Below, in pieces: positions 19,670 to 27,942 of a stretch of 64,000 nt of DNA. Below the pieces are notes generated by a model. It had not been told where the DNA came from. It ran no database searches and was given only the letters and a program-made list of their open reading frames with translations. The DNA comes from Serratia sp. DD3 (GTDB lineage: Bacteria > Pseudomonadota > Gammaproteobacteria > Enterobacterales > Enterobacteriaceae), in NCBI RefSeq assembly GCF_000496755.2, contig NZ_AYKS02000047.1, forward strand, positions 248,001 through 312,000, in the 5' to 3' direction. The translations under genes were made by a program, and so were the position numbers. Position 1 is the stretch's first letter, and every line of letters begins with the position of its first letter.

Positions 19670-20479
19670 TCAATGCTGGCAGTTGCGGCAGAAAAAGGTG
19701 CTGCGCTGCCCGTGTTTTGTGCTATCAATCAAGGTACCACAGACGCGGCAGGGCTCTCCTGCTCGGCCGTAAACCTGCAGTTGTTGCGCAAAATACCCAG
19801 GTTTGCCATCTGATTGCAGAAAATCACGCAATGTCGTGCCGCCTTGTTTAATGGATTGTAGTAAAACCGCCTTGATGGTTGCTGCCAACAACTCTGCCTC
19901 TGCTTGGCTTAATGACCCTGCTTGACGACCCGGCAAGATCCCCGCACTGAACAGTGATTCACTGGCATAGATATTACCCACCCCAACCACCAGTTTGTTA
20001 TCCATCAACCAAGGCTTAATCAATGTGCGTTTGTCGCGGGATTTCTGGTAGAGATAAGTACCATTGAAAGTTTCGCTCAACGGCTCCGGGCCAAGATGAG
20101 CTAACACCGAGCTCTGCGCAAGATCTGCACACCACAGCCAGGCACCAAAACGGCGCGGATCGGTATAACGCAGGATCATGCCATTGCTCATCACCAGATC
20201 AACATGATCATGCTTACCGGCTTCAGTCTCCTCTGTCAGCATGCGCAAACTGCCAGACATGCCTAAGTGAACAATAATCCAGCCATCATCTAACTCAATC
20301 AGCAAGTATTTAGCACGGCGTTGCACACTACGTACCAACCGATCACTCAATGACAGGATCTGTTCTGAAACCGGCCAACGCAGGCGAGAATTACGTACCA
20401 CCGCATACTGAATGTGGTGACCAACAAGATAAGGCTCAATGCCACGGCGGCTGGTTTCGACTTCAGGTAATTCAGGCAT
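19670..20479 (-). CDS. mutM: Formamidopyrimidine-DNA glycosylase
   Basis: 269 residues, the E. coli length. N-terminus [13 protein letters not shown] provides the catalytic Pro2 and Glu3; the C-terminal zinc finger reads CRVCGT then, after the usual spacing, FFCRNC. Removes 8-oxoguanine and other oxidised purines from DNA with AP-lyase activity. It follows rpmB-rpmG on the minus strand but is separated from them by an intrinsic terminator, so it may be read only by read-through or from its own promoter. Confidence 0.97.
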   Translation of the reverse strand: MPELPEVETSRRGIEPYLVGHHIQYAVVRNSRLRWPVSEQILSLSDRLVRSVQRRAKYLLIELDDGWIIVHLGMSGSLRMLTEETEAGKHDHVDLVMSNGMILRYTDPRRFGAWLWCADLAQSSVLAHLGPEPLSETFNGTYLYQKSRDKRTLIKPWLMDNKLVVGVGNIYASESLFSAGILPGRQAGSLSQAEAELLAATIKAVLLQSIKQGGTTLRDFLQSDGKPGYFAQQLQVYGRAGEPCRVCGTLIDSTKHGQRSTFFCRNCQH

Positions 20480-20561
20480 ACCAGGCTCCTTCTCTGCTTT
20501 TGTTACTCCAAGCTACAAGGGATATCGGCGACAACAACTTGGCTTACTGAGTGATACAACG

Positions 20562-20590
20562 AAAAAAACCCGGCCTAGACCGGGTTTTTA
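20562..20590 (-). terminator. Intrinsic terminator after rpmG
   Basis: AAACCCGG and CCGGGTTT form a stem around a short loop, with A- and T-tracts on both sides. On the minus strand it lies 17 bases after the rpmG stop and before mutM, so it would end or attenuate the rpmB-rpmG transcript. The symmetrical A/T flanks would also permit function on the plus strand. Confidence 0.85.
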
Positions 20591-20606
20591 TTATAATCCA
20601 CTAAAA

Positions 20607-20777
<171 letters not shown>

Positions 20778-20785
20778 TCAGTTCC

Positions 20786-21043
<258 letters not shown>

Positions 21044-21082
21044 TCAGCTCGAGCTCAAAGGGGTATGGCCGCCTCGTCAGGC

Positions 21083-21180
21083 TTTTAGAGCCCATCTCAG
21101 CAAACTTCATACTGAGGAGACTCTCGTCATCAGGTCAGAAACCACACATCAGGTCAGAAACCTGCTGAGATAGGCTCTTA
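21083..21180. repeat. Inverted-repeat element with internal tandem direct repeat
   Basis: Ends are near-perfect inverted repeats: TTTTAGAGCCCATCTCAGCA (21083-21102) against TGCTGAGATAGGCTCTTA (21163-21180). Between them the 16-base motif CATCAGGTCAGAAACC occurs twice (21128-21143 and 21148-21163), separated by ACAC. No coding capacity. It looks like a miniature mobile or structural repeat inserted between rpmB and radC; family unknown to me. Confidence 0.6.
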
Positions 21181-21284
21181 ACGCCAAACCCAAGATTCTC
21201 AAAGGTGGCGTAGTATACGCTCTGAAGCGTAAGTGCTCAAGTCCCGAACAAATAAAGATCCCACAAGGATCGCGAAAAAGTGAC

Positions 21285-21968
21285 TTAAAGCCATCCACGC
21301 TCAGCAAAAGAGACGCATTCTCCCCGGCCAATCACCACATGATCGAGCACTCGGATCTCCAATAATCGGCAGGCATTGACCACTTGCTCGGTTATTGAAC
21401 GGTCAGCGTGGCTAGGTTCCGCCTTACCCGATGGGTGATTATGCGCCAAAATGATGGCCGCTGCATTAGCCTTCAACGCTTCACGCACAATTTCTCTTGG
21501 GTGCACGACGACACTATTAATGGTACCAGCAAACATCTCCTGATGGCGAATCACCCGGTGTTGATTATCCAAAAAAAGCACTAAAAAAACCTCCCGTTCG
21601 TGATGAGCCAGCAAACTATGCAAATAATGCTGGGTAATTTTCGGATTGAGTAGAGCATTCTCCAACAGATGGGGGCCAGAAAATAACCGGAAAGCCAATT
21701 CAGAAATCGCCTGTAGCTGTGTATACGTCGCTATCCCTAACCCTTTCTGGCTGCAAAATTGTTGGTAATCAGCCGAAATAAGGTGATACAGCGAGCCAAA
21801 ATGTGCCAATAACTGTTCAGCACGTTGTGAAACATGCACGCCTGGTGAACCTGTTCGTAAAAAAATTGCCAACAACTCGATGTCAGACAGCGCCGCCGCA
21901 CCATCACGCATCAGTTTCTCTCTGGGCGCCAGAGCCCCTGGCCATATAGACATATCTTGACTACTCAT
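21285..21968 (-). CDS. radC: RadC family JAMM/MPN domain protein
   Basis: 227 residues from the ATG at 21968, which has a strong GGAGGAGG Shine-Dalgarno; a longer frame exists but lacks support. N-terminal helix-hairpin-helix region, then a JAMM metalloprotease-like motif: [20 protein letters not shown] and [16 protein letters not shown], with His-x-His and Asp as predicted zinc ligands. Despite its name the family has no proven role in DNA repair. Divergent from coaBC, 181 bases between starts. Confidence 0.93.
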   Translation of the reverse strand: MSSQDMSIWPGALAPREKLMRDGAAALSDIELLAIFLRTGSPGVHVSQRAEQLLAHFGSLYHLISADYQQFCSQKGLGIATYTQLQAISELAFRLFSGPHLLENALLNPKITQHYLHSLLAHHEREVFLVLFLDNQHRVIRHQEMFAGTINSVVVHPREIVREALKANAAAIILAHNHPSGKAEPSHADRSITEQVVNACRLLEIRVLDHVVIGRGECVSFAERGWL

Positions 21969-22149
21969 CGCCTCCTCCCTGCAAGCCACAGAGTATGCCT
22001 CGAGGGATTTTGGACTGCGACAGGTGCTTGATAACATTGCGATGCATAGCGAAAACCACCATGCAACTGGCTGCATACACAGCAGAATCGCGCTCCCTGG
22101 CAGTGGTTATGCTAATATGCTGCATCTTTAGATTTTCAATCGGACAATC

Positions 22150-23367
22150 ATGATGACGGGACTTTCCGGTAAACATATTGTGCTGGGTATCAGTGGCGGT
22201 ATCGCTGCTTACAAATGCCCAGAGTTGGTACGGCGACTGCGCGACAGGGGGGCAGAGGTACGGGTGGTAATGACCACCGCCGCCAAAGCATTTATTACCC
22301 CACTGACACTGCAAGCGGTTTCCGGCCACCCGGTTTCCGACGATCTCCTCGACCCTGCGGCGGAAGCTGCCATGGGACATATCGAATTAGGTAAATGGGC
22401 TGATTTGGTGATCCTGGCTCCCGCCACCGCTGATCTGCTGGCTCGTATCACCGCCGGTATGGCTAACGATTTGTTAACCACCGTCTGCTTGGCAACCGAT
22501 GCCCCCATCGCCGCAGCCCCGGCCATGAACCAGCAAATGTATCGCGCAACCGCCACCCAAGCGAATCTGCAAACCTTGCAAGCCCGTGGTTTGCTATTAT
22601 GGGGGCCAGATTGTGGCAGCCAGGCTTGTGGCGACGTTGGGCCTGGGCGCATGTTGGACCCTCTGCAGATCATTGAACTGGCAGAGAGCTATTTTTCTGC
22701 GCCACAAGATCTGAAACAATTAAAAATTATGATTACCGCGGGTCCTACTCGCGAGGCGCTGGACCCAGTGCGCTTTATCAGCAACCACAGCTCCGGCAAA
22801 ATGGGCTTTGCCATCGCCCATGCTGCTGCTGCTCGTGGTGCACAAGTGACGTTAGTGGCCGGGCCGGTAAACCTGCCAACGCCCCCTGGCGTAACTCGTG
22901 TGGATGTCATCAGTGCACTGGAAATGGAACAAGCAGTAAAGCAACAGGTCGAACAACAAGATATTTTTATTGCCTGTGCCGCCGTCGCTGACTATCGGGC
23001 AGAGCAGGTTGCCAATGAAAAAATCAAAAAACAGGGTGATACCATCACCCTTAAAATGGTAAAAAATCCCGACATCGTTGCGGGTGTTGCCCTGATGAAC
23101 AAAAATCGACCTTTTGTCGTCGGGTTTGCGGCAGAAACCCAGAATGTGGAAGAATACGCCCGGCAAAAACTGGCGCGTAAAAAACTGGATTTAATCTGCG
23201 CTAACAATGTATCGCTTGCAGAGCATGGTTTTAATAGTGATACCAATGCACTGCATCTTTTTTGGCAAGATGGAGAAAAACGCCTCGCCCATAGTGACAA
23301 GGCATCCCTTGGCCAACGTTTAATAGACGAGATAATCAGCCGTTATGATGAAAAAAATCGACGTTAA
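22150..23367 (+). CDS. coaBC: Bifunctional PPC decarboxylase / phosphopantothenate-cysteine ligase
   Basis: 405 residues (E. coli 406). CoaC half, residues 1 to ~190: [10 protein letters not shown], the catalytic-histidine region [21 protein letters not shown] with the substrate Asn and the [12 protein letters not shown] flap with the active Cys. CoaB half, ~190 to the end: [30 protein letters not shown] and VGFAAET. Makes 4'-phosphopantetheine from 4'-phosphopantothenate, cysteine and CTP, FMN-dependent. Starts with two adjacent ATG codons. Overlaps dut by 23 bases; together with coaD, two parts of the CoA pathway lie within 4 kb. Confidence 0.97.
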   Translation: MMTGLSGKHIVLGISGGIAAYKCPELVRRLRDRGAEVRVVMTTAAKAFITPLTLQAVSGHPVSDDLLDPAAEAAMGHIELGKWADLVILAPATADLLARITAGMANDLLTTVCLATDAPIAAAPAMNQQMYRATATQANLQTLQARGLLLWGPDCGSQACGDVGPGRMLDPLQIIELAESYFSAPQDLKQLKIMITAGPTREALDPVRFISNHSSGKMGFAIAHAAAARGAQVTLVAGPVNLPTPPGVTRVDVISALEMEQAVKQQVEQQDIFIACAAVADYRAEQVANEKIKKQGDTITLKMVKNPDIVAGVALMNKNRPFVVGFAAETQNVEEYARQKLARKKLDLICANNVSLAEHGFNSDTNALHLFWQDGEKRLAHSDKASLGQRLIDEIISRYDEKNRR

Positions 23368-23803
23368 GATCCTCGACCCACGTATCGGTCAAGATTTCCC
23401 ATTACCGACCTATGCTACCCCAGGCTCTGCTGGTCTTGATCTGCGCGCCTGTCTGGACAGTGCTGTCGAGTTGGCACCCGGCGAAACCACTTTACTCCCC
23501 ACCGGTCTGGCGATTCATATTGCCGATACCGGTCTTGCCGCAGTGATCCTGCCGCGCTCGGGTCTGGGCCATAAGCATGGGGTGGTACTCGGCAATCTGG
23601 TTGGCTTGATCGATTCCGATTACCAAGGCCAATTAATGGTGTCGGTATGGAACCGTGGCCAGAAATCTTTCACCATTGAACCCGGTGAACGCATCGCACA
23701 AATGGTGTTTGTGCCAGTTGTACAAGCGGAGTTCAATCTGGTGACTGAGTTTGATAGTAGCGAGCGTGGAGCCGGTGGTTTCGGCCATTCGGGACGCCAA
23801 TAG
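23345..23803 (+). CDS. dut: dUTP diphosphatase
   Basis: 152 residues, trimeric dUTPase family: DLRACLD (motif 1), [11 protein letters not shown] (2), [13 protein letters not shown] (3), [20 protein letters not shown] (4) and the C-terminal glycine-rich [10 protein letters not shown] (5). Hydrolyses dUTP to dUMP and PPi, keeping uracil out of DNA and supplying thymidylate synthesis. The start lies inside the end of coaBC in another frame, a conserved enterobacterial overlap. A second ATG directly follows the first; either could be used. Confidence 0.97.
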   Translation: MMKKIDVKILDPRIGQDFPLPTYATPGSAGLDLRACLDSAVELAPGETTLLPTGLAIHIADTGLAAVILPRSGLGHKHGVVLGNLVGLIDSDYQGQLMVSVWNRGQKSFTIEPGERIAQMVFVPVVQAEFNLVTEFDSSERGAGGFGHSGRQ

Positions 23804-24022
23804 GGTTGCTCTATCTTAAGATGATCACTGAAAACCTTGCTGCCCAAAAGAGGAAGACATCTCTATGGCAAGGTTTACCCGACAATAAAATACCGAATAC
23901 CAGGTCACACGCAGAATCATTGTCGGAGAAACTTTTGGCTTATATCCAGGTTGATTCAAATTGCCCGACAGCAGTTTGAAAGACGGTGGGTGTCGGCTGT
24001 TTTAGCAAGGGTCTTATTACAC

Positions 24023-24619
24023 ATGGCAGAAAAAGAAAATACCAAAAGGAATCGGCGCGAGGACATACTGCAGGCGTTAGCCCAGATGCTGGAATCCAGC
24101 GATGGCAGCCAGCGTATCACCACAGCCAAGCTTGCCGCGAACGTAGGTGTCTCTGAGGCAGCCCTTTACCGGCACTTCCCTAGCAAGACACGAATGTTTG
24201 ATAGCCTGATCGAGTTTATTGAAGACACCCTGATAACGCGCATCAATTTGATCCTGCAGGATGAAAAAGAGACACTCAACCGTCTGCGCCTAATTATGCT
24301 ACTCCTACTTGGGTTTGCTGAGCGCAATCCAGGCCTGACACGTATCATCACCGGGCATGCACTGATGTTTGAGCAAGATCGCCTGCAGGGTAGGATCAAC
24401 CAGTTGTTTGAACGTATTGAAGCACAGCTGCGTCAGGTGCTGAAGGAACGTAAACTGCGTGAAGGGAAAGGCTTTAACGTTGATGAAACGTTGCTGGCCA
24501 GCCAATTATTGGCATTTTGCGAAGGGCTATTTTCACGCTATATCCGGTCTGAATTCCGCTACAGTCCAACACAGGATTTCGATGCCCGCTGGCCACTCCT
24601 GGCAGCACAGTTGCAATAA
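24023..24619 (+). CDS. slmA: SlmA, nucleoid occlusion factor
   Basis: 198 residues from the ATG at 24023, the exact E. coli length, starting [20 protein letters not shown]. TetR-like helix-turn-helix at about residues 28-60 ([20 protein letters not shown]) and conserved C-terminal dimer domain. Binds chromosomal SBS sites and disassembles FtsZ over unsegregated DNA. The reading frame extends 62 codons upstream but this is not conserved. The 219 bases between dut and slmA show nothing I can name. Converges with pyrE. Confidence 0.95.
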   Translation: MAEKENTKRNRREDILQALAQMLESSDGSQRITTAKLAANVGVSEAALYRHFPSKTRMFDSLIEFIEDTLITRINLILQDEKETLNRLRLIMLLLLGFAERNPGLTRIITGHALMFEQDRLQGRINQLFERIEAQLRQVLKERKLREGKGFNVDETLLASQLLAFCEGLFSRYIRSEFRYSPTQDFDARWPLLAAQLQ

Positions 24620-24658
24620 TCTTTTGAAGTAGCGCTACTTAAATAGTGATGAATGAGG

Positions 24659-24677
24659 TGCCGGGGTTAACCCGGCA
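24659..24677. terminator. Hairpin between slmA and pyrE
   Basis: TGCCGGG (24659-24665), five-base loop, CCCGGCA (24671-24677), then TCACTCTTTAT on the plus strand. Placed between two convergent stops, it is a probable bidirectional terminator. Confidence 0.6.
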
Positions 24678-24684
24678 TCACTCT

Positions 24685-25326
24685 TTATACTCCGTACTGT
24701 TCGCGATACGCCCGCACCGCTGCCAAATGTTCAGCCATCTCCGGTTTCTCTTCCAGATAAGCAATCAGCTCCTTGAGCGTAATAATTGAGATCACTTTAC
24801 AGTGATAATCGCGCTCTACTTCCTGAATTGCCGAAACATCAGCACGGCCGCGCTCTTGGCGATCAAGGGAGATCAGCACCCCAGCCAAAGTGGCATGATG
24901 AGCCTGGATAATCTCCATTGACTCACGAATCGCCGTCCCTGCGGTGATCACATCATCCACCAGCATCACCCGCCCTTGCAGTGGACTCCCCACCAAAGTG
25001 CCACCTTCGCCATGATCCTTGGCCTCTTTACGGTTAAAGCAATAAGGCATATCTCGGTCATGATGTTCCGCCAGTGCGACCGCGGTGGTCGTAGCAATGG
25101 GAATGCCCTTATAGGCTGGGCCAAACAGCAGATCAAAATCAATACCAGAATCCACCAAGGCTTCAGCATAGAAACGCCCTAATAACGCCAGATCGCGCCC
25201 GGTATTAAACAGGCCAGCATTAAAAAAATAAGGGCTGGTACGTCCCGATTTCAAGGTGAACTCACCGAATTTCAGTACCTGTTTGCTAAGCGCGAATTCA
25301 ATAAACTGGCGCTGATAGGCTTTCAT
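24685..25326 (-). CDS. pyrE: Orotate phosphoribosyltransferase
   Basis: 213 residues, the E. coli length. The PRPP-binding signature [16 protein letters not shown] and the flexible catalytic loop around [12 protein letters not shown] are intact. Forms OMP from orotate and PRPP in pyrimidine synthesis. Lies downstream of rph with a pyrimidine-responsive attenuator between them, as in E. coli. Unlike E. coli K-12, where rph carries a frameshift that weakens pyrE expression, rph here is full length. Confidence 0.97.
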   Translation of the reverse strand: MKAYQRQFIEFALSKQVLKFGEFTLKSGRTSPYFFNAGLFNTGRDLALLGRFYAEALVDSGIDFDLLFGPAYKGIPIATTTAVALAEHHDRDMPYCFNRKEAKDHGEGGTLVGSPLQGRVMLVDDVITAGTAIRESMEIIQAHHATLAGVLISLDRQERGRADVSAIQEVERDYHCKVISIITLKELIAYLEEKPEMAEHLAAVRAYREQYGV

Positions 25327-25387
25327 GACTCACTTTCCTCGTCTGAACTGTAATGTTTATGCTGTGGTTGCAAATTTAAGTTGTAAA

Positions 25388-25408
25388 AAAGGCGACTTCG
25401 TCGCCTTT
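25388..25408 (-). promoter_or_regulatory. rph-pyrE attenuator (intrinsic terminator in leader)
   Basis: On the minus strand, right after the rph stop, AAAGGCGAC and GTCGCCTTT form a 9-bp stem with a 3-base loop, followed by a T-run and then about 60 bases to the pyrE ATG. In E. coli the corresponding terminator is controlled by UTP: low UTP slows polymerase, letting ribosomes translating the end of rph block the hairpin. Position and sequence match that arrangement. Confidence 0.85.
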
Positions 25409-25414
25409 GAAAAA

Positions 25415-26131
25415 TTATTCTGCCAACGCCGCTTTCTGCGCTTGAAAGATGGTTTCGATACCCCCACGGGCCAATGCCAGCAAGGCCAGCAACTCATCAT
25501 GGTTGAACGGCTCACCTTCAGCGGTCCCCTGCACCTCGATCATGCGGCCATCTTCCATCATCACCACATTCATGTCGGTTTCTGCTGCAGAATCTTCAAC
25601 ATATTCCAGGTCGCATAACGCTTCACCATTAACGATGCCCACCGAAACTGCCGCCACCAAGCCTTTCATCGGGTTGGTTTTCAATTTCCCTGCAGCAACC
25701 AACGCATTCAGCGCATCGGCCAGGGCCACACAGGCACCTGAAATTGAAGCGGTACGGGTGCCACCATCGGCTTGCAATACGTCGCAGTCCAAAGTAATGG
25801 TGAATTCACCGAGTTTTTTCAGATCGACAGCAGCCCGTAGTGAACGTGCAATCAGGCGCTGAATTTCCAACGTGCGCCCACCTTGTTTTCCTTTCGCTGC
25901 TTCGCGCGCATTACGGCTATGGGTAGAACGCGGTAACATACCGTATTCAGCGGTCACCCACCCTTGCCCCTGACCTTTCAGGAAGCGTGGAACGCCCTCT
26001 TCGACGGTGGCGGTGCACAAAACTTTGGTATCGCCAAACTCGACCAGCACTGAACCTTCAGCGTGTTTGGTGTAGTGACGGGTCATTGTCAGGGGGCGAA
26101 TTTGTTGTGGTGCTCTGCCTGCAGGACGCAT
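25415..26131 (-). CDS. rph: Ribonuclease PH
   Basis: 238 residues from the ATG at 26131 ([20 protein letters not shown]). Phosphorolytic 3'-5' exoribonuclease that trims tRNA 3' ends. Conserved blocks: [36 protein letters not shown] and [18 protein letters not shown]. Full length, without the frameshift present in E. coli K-12. First gene of the rph-pyrE operon; divergent from yicC over 130 bases. Confidence 0.97.
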   Translation of the reverse strand: MRPAGRAPQQIRPLTMTRHYTKHAEGSVLVEFGDTKVLCTATVEEGVPRFLKGQGQGWVTAEYGMLPRSTHSRNAREAAKGKQGGRTLEIQRLIARSLRAAVDLKKLGEFTITLDCDVLQADGGTRTASISGACVALADALNALVAAGKLKTNPMKGLVAAVSVGIVNGEALCDLEYVEDSAAETDMNVVMMEDGRMIEVQGTAEGEPFNHDELLALLALARGGIETIFQAQKAALAE

Positions 26132-26261
26132 GGGCTGTTTTCTCCGGCTTCTTATCAACAATTTGAGGCGTATTATACGAGCTTCGTGACGTTATGCCTA
26201 TCCTGCCCTCAGGTGCAACGCTATAATCAACGCATCTTTAGCTATTACAGGGTAAGCAACA

Positions 26262-27125
26262 ATGATCCGCAGTATGACCGCCTATGCCCGGCGTGAAATC
26301 AAGGGCGAATGGGGTAGTGCAGCCTGGGAGCTACGCTCTGTTAACCAGCGCTACCTTGAAACCTATATCCGCTTGCCGGAACAATTCCGTAGCCTTGAGC
26401 CGGTGATCCGCGATCGTATCCGTGGCCGCCTGACTCGTGGCAAAGTGGAATGTAACCTACGTTTCGAACTCGACCCAAGTGCACAGAGCTCGATGATCCT
26501 GAACGAAAAGCTGGCAAAACAACTGGTTGAAGCCGCCAACTGGGTGAAAATGCAAAGCGATGAAGGGGAGATAGACCCCATCGATGTATTGCGTTGGCCT
26601 GGTGTCATGTCCGCAGAAGAACAGGATCTGGATGTCATCAGTGAAGAGCTGATGCAGTTACTGGAAAATACGCTCGACGATTTTATTACGGCACGCGAAA
26701 GCGAAGGTAGTGCACTGAAAGGCATGATCGAACAGCGGCTGGAGGGCGTAAACACTGAAGTGGCAAAAGTACGCACCCAGATGCCCAATATCCTGCAATG
26801 GCAACGTGAACGGCTGGTCAGTAAGCTGGAAGAAGCGCAAGTGCAATTAGAAAACACACGTCTTGAGCAAGAACTGGTGCTAATGGCACAACGCATTGAC
26901 GTTGCAGAAGAGCTGGACCGTCTGGAAGCGCACGTCAAAGAGACGTTCAATATCCTGAAGAAAAAAGAAGCGGTGGGCCGCCGTCTCGACTTTATGATGC
27001 AAGAATTCAATCGTGAAGCGAATACCTTGGCCTCAAAATCAATCAATGCGGAGGTCACAGCCTCAGCCATTGAACTAAAGGTATTGATTGAGCAAATGCG
27101 TGAGCAAATCCAGAATATCGAGTAA
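26262..27125 (+). CDS. yicC: YicC family endoribonuclease-like protein
   Basis: 287 residues, same as E. coli. N-terminal YicC domain (MIRSMTAYARREIKGEWGSA, WELRSVNQRYLE) and C-terminal DUF1732 (LKKKEAVGRRLDFMMQEFNREANTLASKS). The family is reported to act as an RNA-targeting nuclease or adaptor; mechanism is not fully settled. Its last codons plus terminator are duplicated 2,968 bases downstream, marking the gene's 3' end as the insertion site of an accessory island; the protein itself is intact. Confidence 0.95.
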   Translation: MIRSMTAYARREIKGEWGSAAWELRSVNQRYLETYIRLPEQFRSLEPVIRDRIRGRLTRGKVECNLRFELDPSAQSSMILNEKLAKQLVEAANWVKMQSDEGEIDPIDVLRWPGVMSAEEQDLDVISEELMQLLENTLDDFITARESEGSALKGMIEQRLEGVNTEVAKVRTQMPNILQWQRERLVSKLEEAQVQLENTRLEQELVLMAQRIDVAEELDRLEAHVKETFNILKKKEAVGRRLDFMMQEFNREANTLASKSINAEVTASAIELKVLIEQMREQIQNIE

Positions 27126-27187
27126 TCATTCAGGAAGCATCAACAAGCCGCATAAATCCAGAATGCCCGCATAACAGCGGGCTTTTT
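27114..27187. repeat. Left direct repeat of the yicC island (att-like)
   Basis: 74 bases covering the last four yicC codons, the stop, spacer and terminator. They recur at 30082-30155 with three substitutions and no gaps. Weaker similarity continues for about 40 more bases past both copies. Repeats of a gene's 3' end at the borders of a block of foreign genes are typical of site-specific integration that restores the target gene. Confidence 0.8.
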
Positions 27188-27188
27188 T
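27165..27188 (+). terminator. Terminator of yicC
   Basis: GCCCGC, six-base loop ATAACA, GCGGGC, then six T residues (27183-27188), 39 bases after the yicC stop. The duplicated right copy at 30134-30155 keeps the stem except for the outermost base pair (T and A replace G and C, still complementary). Confidence 0.85.
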
Positions 27189-27703
27189 GTTATCATGAGC
27201 TAGCATAAAGAAGCAAGAAAGCACACTATTGCCATGTACCTCGCTTTGCCCCTCAAAAATTGGTCGAGATCGCCTTAAAATGAGTTTGGCCTGATGACTT
27301 GAACCAGCCTTGGCAAGATGTATCAATTTACCAGGCAATTCGTGACGGTATGGATCTTGCCCCATATCGGAGTTTTATTCTGTAAAATGACCATGGCCAC
27401 GGCGAGTCGATAACAAAAAACTCTGAGAGGTGGTATCGATGCGAAAGAATCGGCGTGAAAAGGCTGCGCAGCACACGGCAACGATTACCGGCACAATCGC
27501 CAACACACCCAGGCGCATAAAGACACGAATGGGCCGAGTTATGGCCGCCGCCACAGTGCTGGTGGAGTCGGACAAGCCCAACCCGTACCCGATGCAGGTA
27601 ATCGGCTTTGTCTGTTGGCGCTGGGATTGATGATCCACCGGCGGAGTTAACGGTTATCAGATAACGGTGCATACAGCTTCTCCGTCAAGAGTTTCCTACT
27701 CTA
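27189..27703. other. Island left part, no recognisable intact gene
   Basis: About 515 bases between the yicC terminator and the iterated-motif region. Overlapping open frames exist on both strands; the minus-strand frame 27375-27638 (87 codons) contains one plausible membrane segment (RLGVLAIVPVIVAVCCAAF), but I recognise no family, see no convincing ribosome binding site and would not call a gene. Likely debris of the element. Confidence 0.4.
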
Positions 27704-27847
27704 ATGAACTCCACCAATCTCATAACGGATAAGGAACAATTGATCACGGATAGGCTTAACGTCATAACGGATTGTAGATCACTCGCCTTCTTACCACACA
27801 AGGCTACCCACTTAAAAAACTGTTCAAACATACAGTTATATTTTTAA
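27704..27847 (+). pseudogene. 47-codon remnant with LITD heptad repeat
   Basis: An ATG-initiated frame reads NLITDKEQLITDRLNVITD and ends after about 47 codons. The repeat LITDKEQ-LITDRLN-VITDCRS is the same 7-residue unit found at residues 524-551 of the large gene that follows, so this may be the remaining tail of a second, decayed copy of such a gene. The alternative is that it is not coding and the underlying 21-bp DNA repeat is an operator (see next entry). Confidence 0.4.
27721..27772. repeat. Three 21-bp-spaced iterons upstream of the AlbA_2 gene
   Basis: CATAACGGAT at 27721, GATCACGGAT at 27742 and CATAACGGAT at 27763, exactly 21 bases apart (two helical turns). Consensus TVATMACGGAT. 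The same motif with the same period occurs four times within the coding sequence of the following gene at 29514, 29535, 29556 and 29577. The constant period suits either protein heptads or phased protein binding on one DNA face. Confidence 0.75.
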
Positions 27848-27942
27848 TTTGGCGTTTTAATGATCCTTCCTGGACTTTCTTATCACTTAAACTAGGGTAA
27901 GATACGACCAATTTATACCCACAATACTCACATGGAGGTACA

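Noticed and set aside
26363..27070. Minus-strand 235-codon frame opposite yicC
   Set aside because: Serine- and arginine-rich shadow of a conserved gene without any family resemblance.
27375..27638. Minus-strand 87-codon frame with a hydrophobic segment in the yicC island
   Set aside because: No recognisable family, no clear ribosome binding site, and overlapping frames of similar length on both strands; too weak to call a gene.
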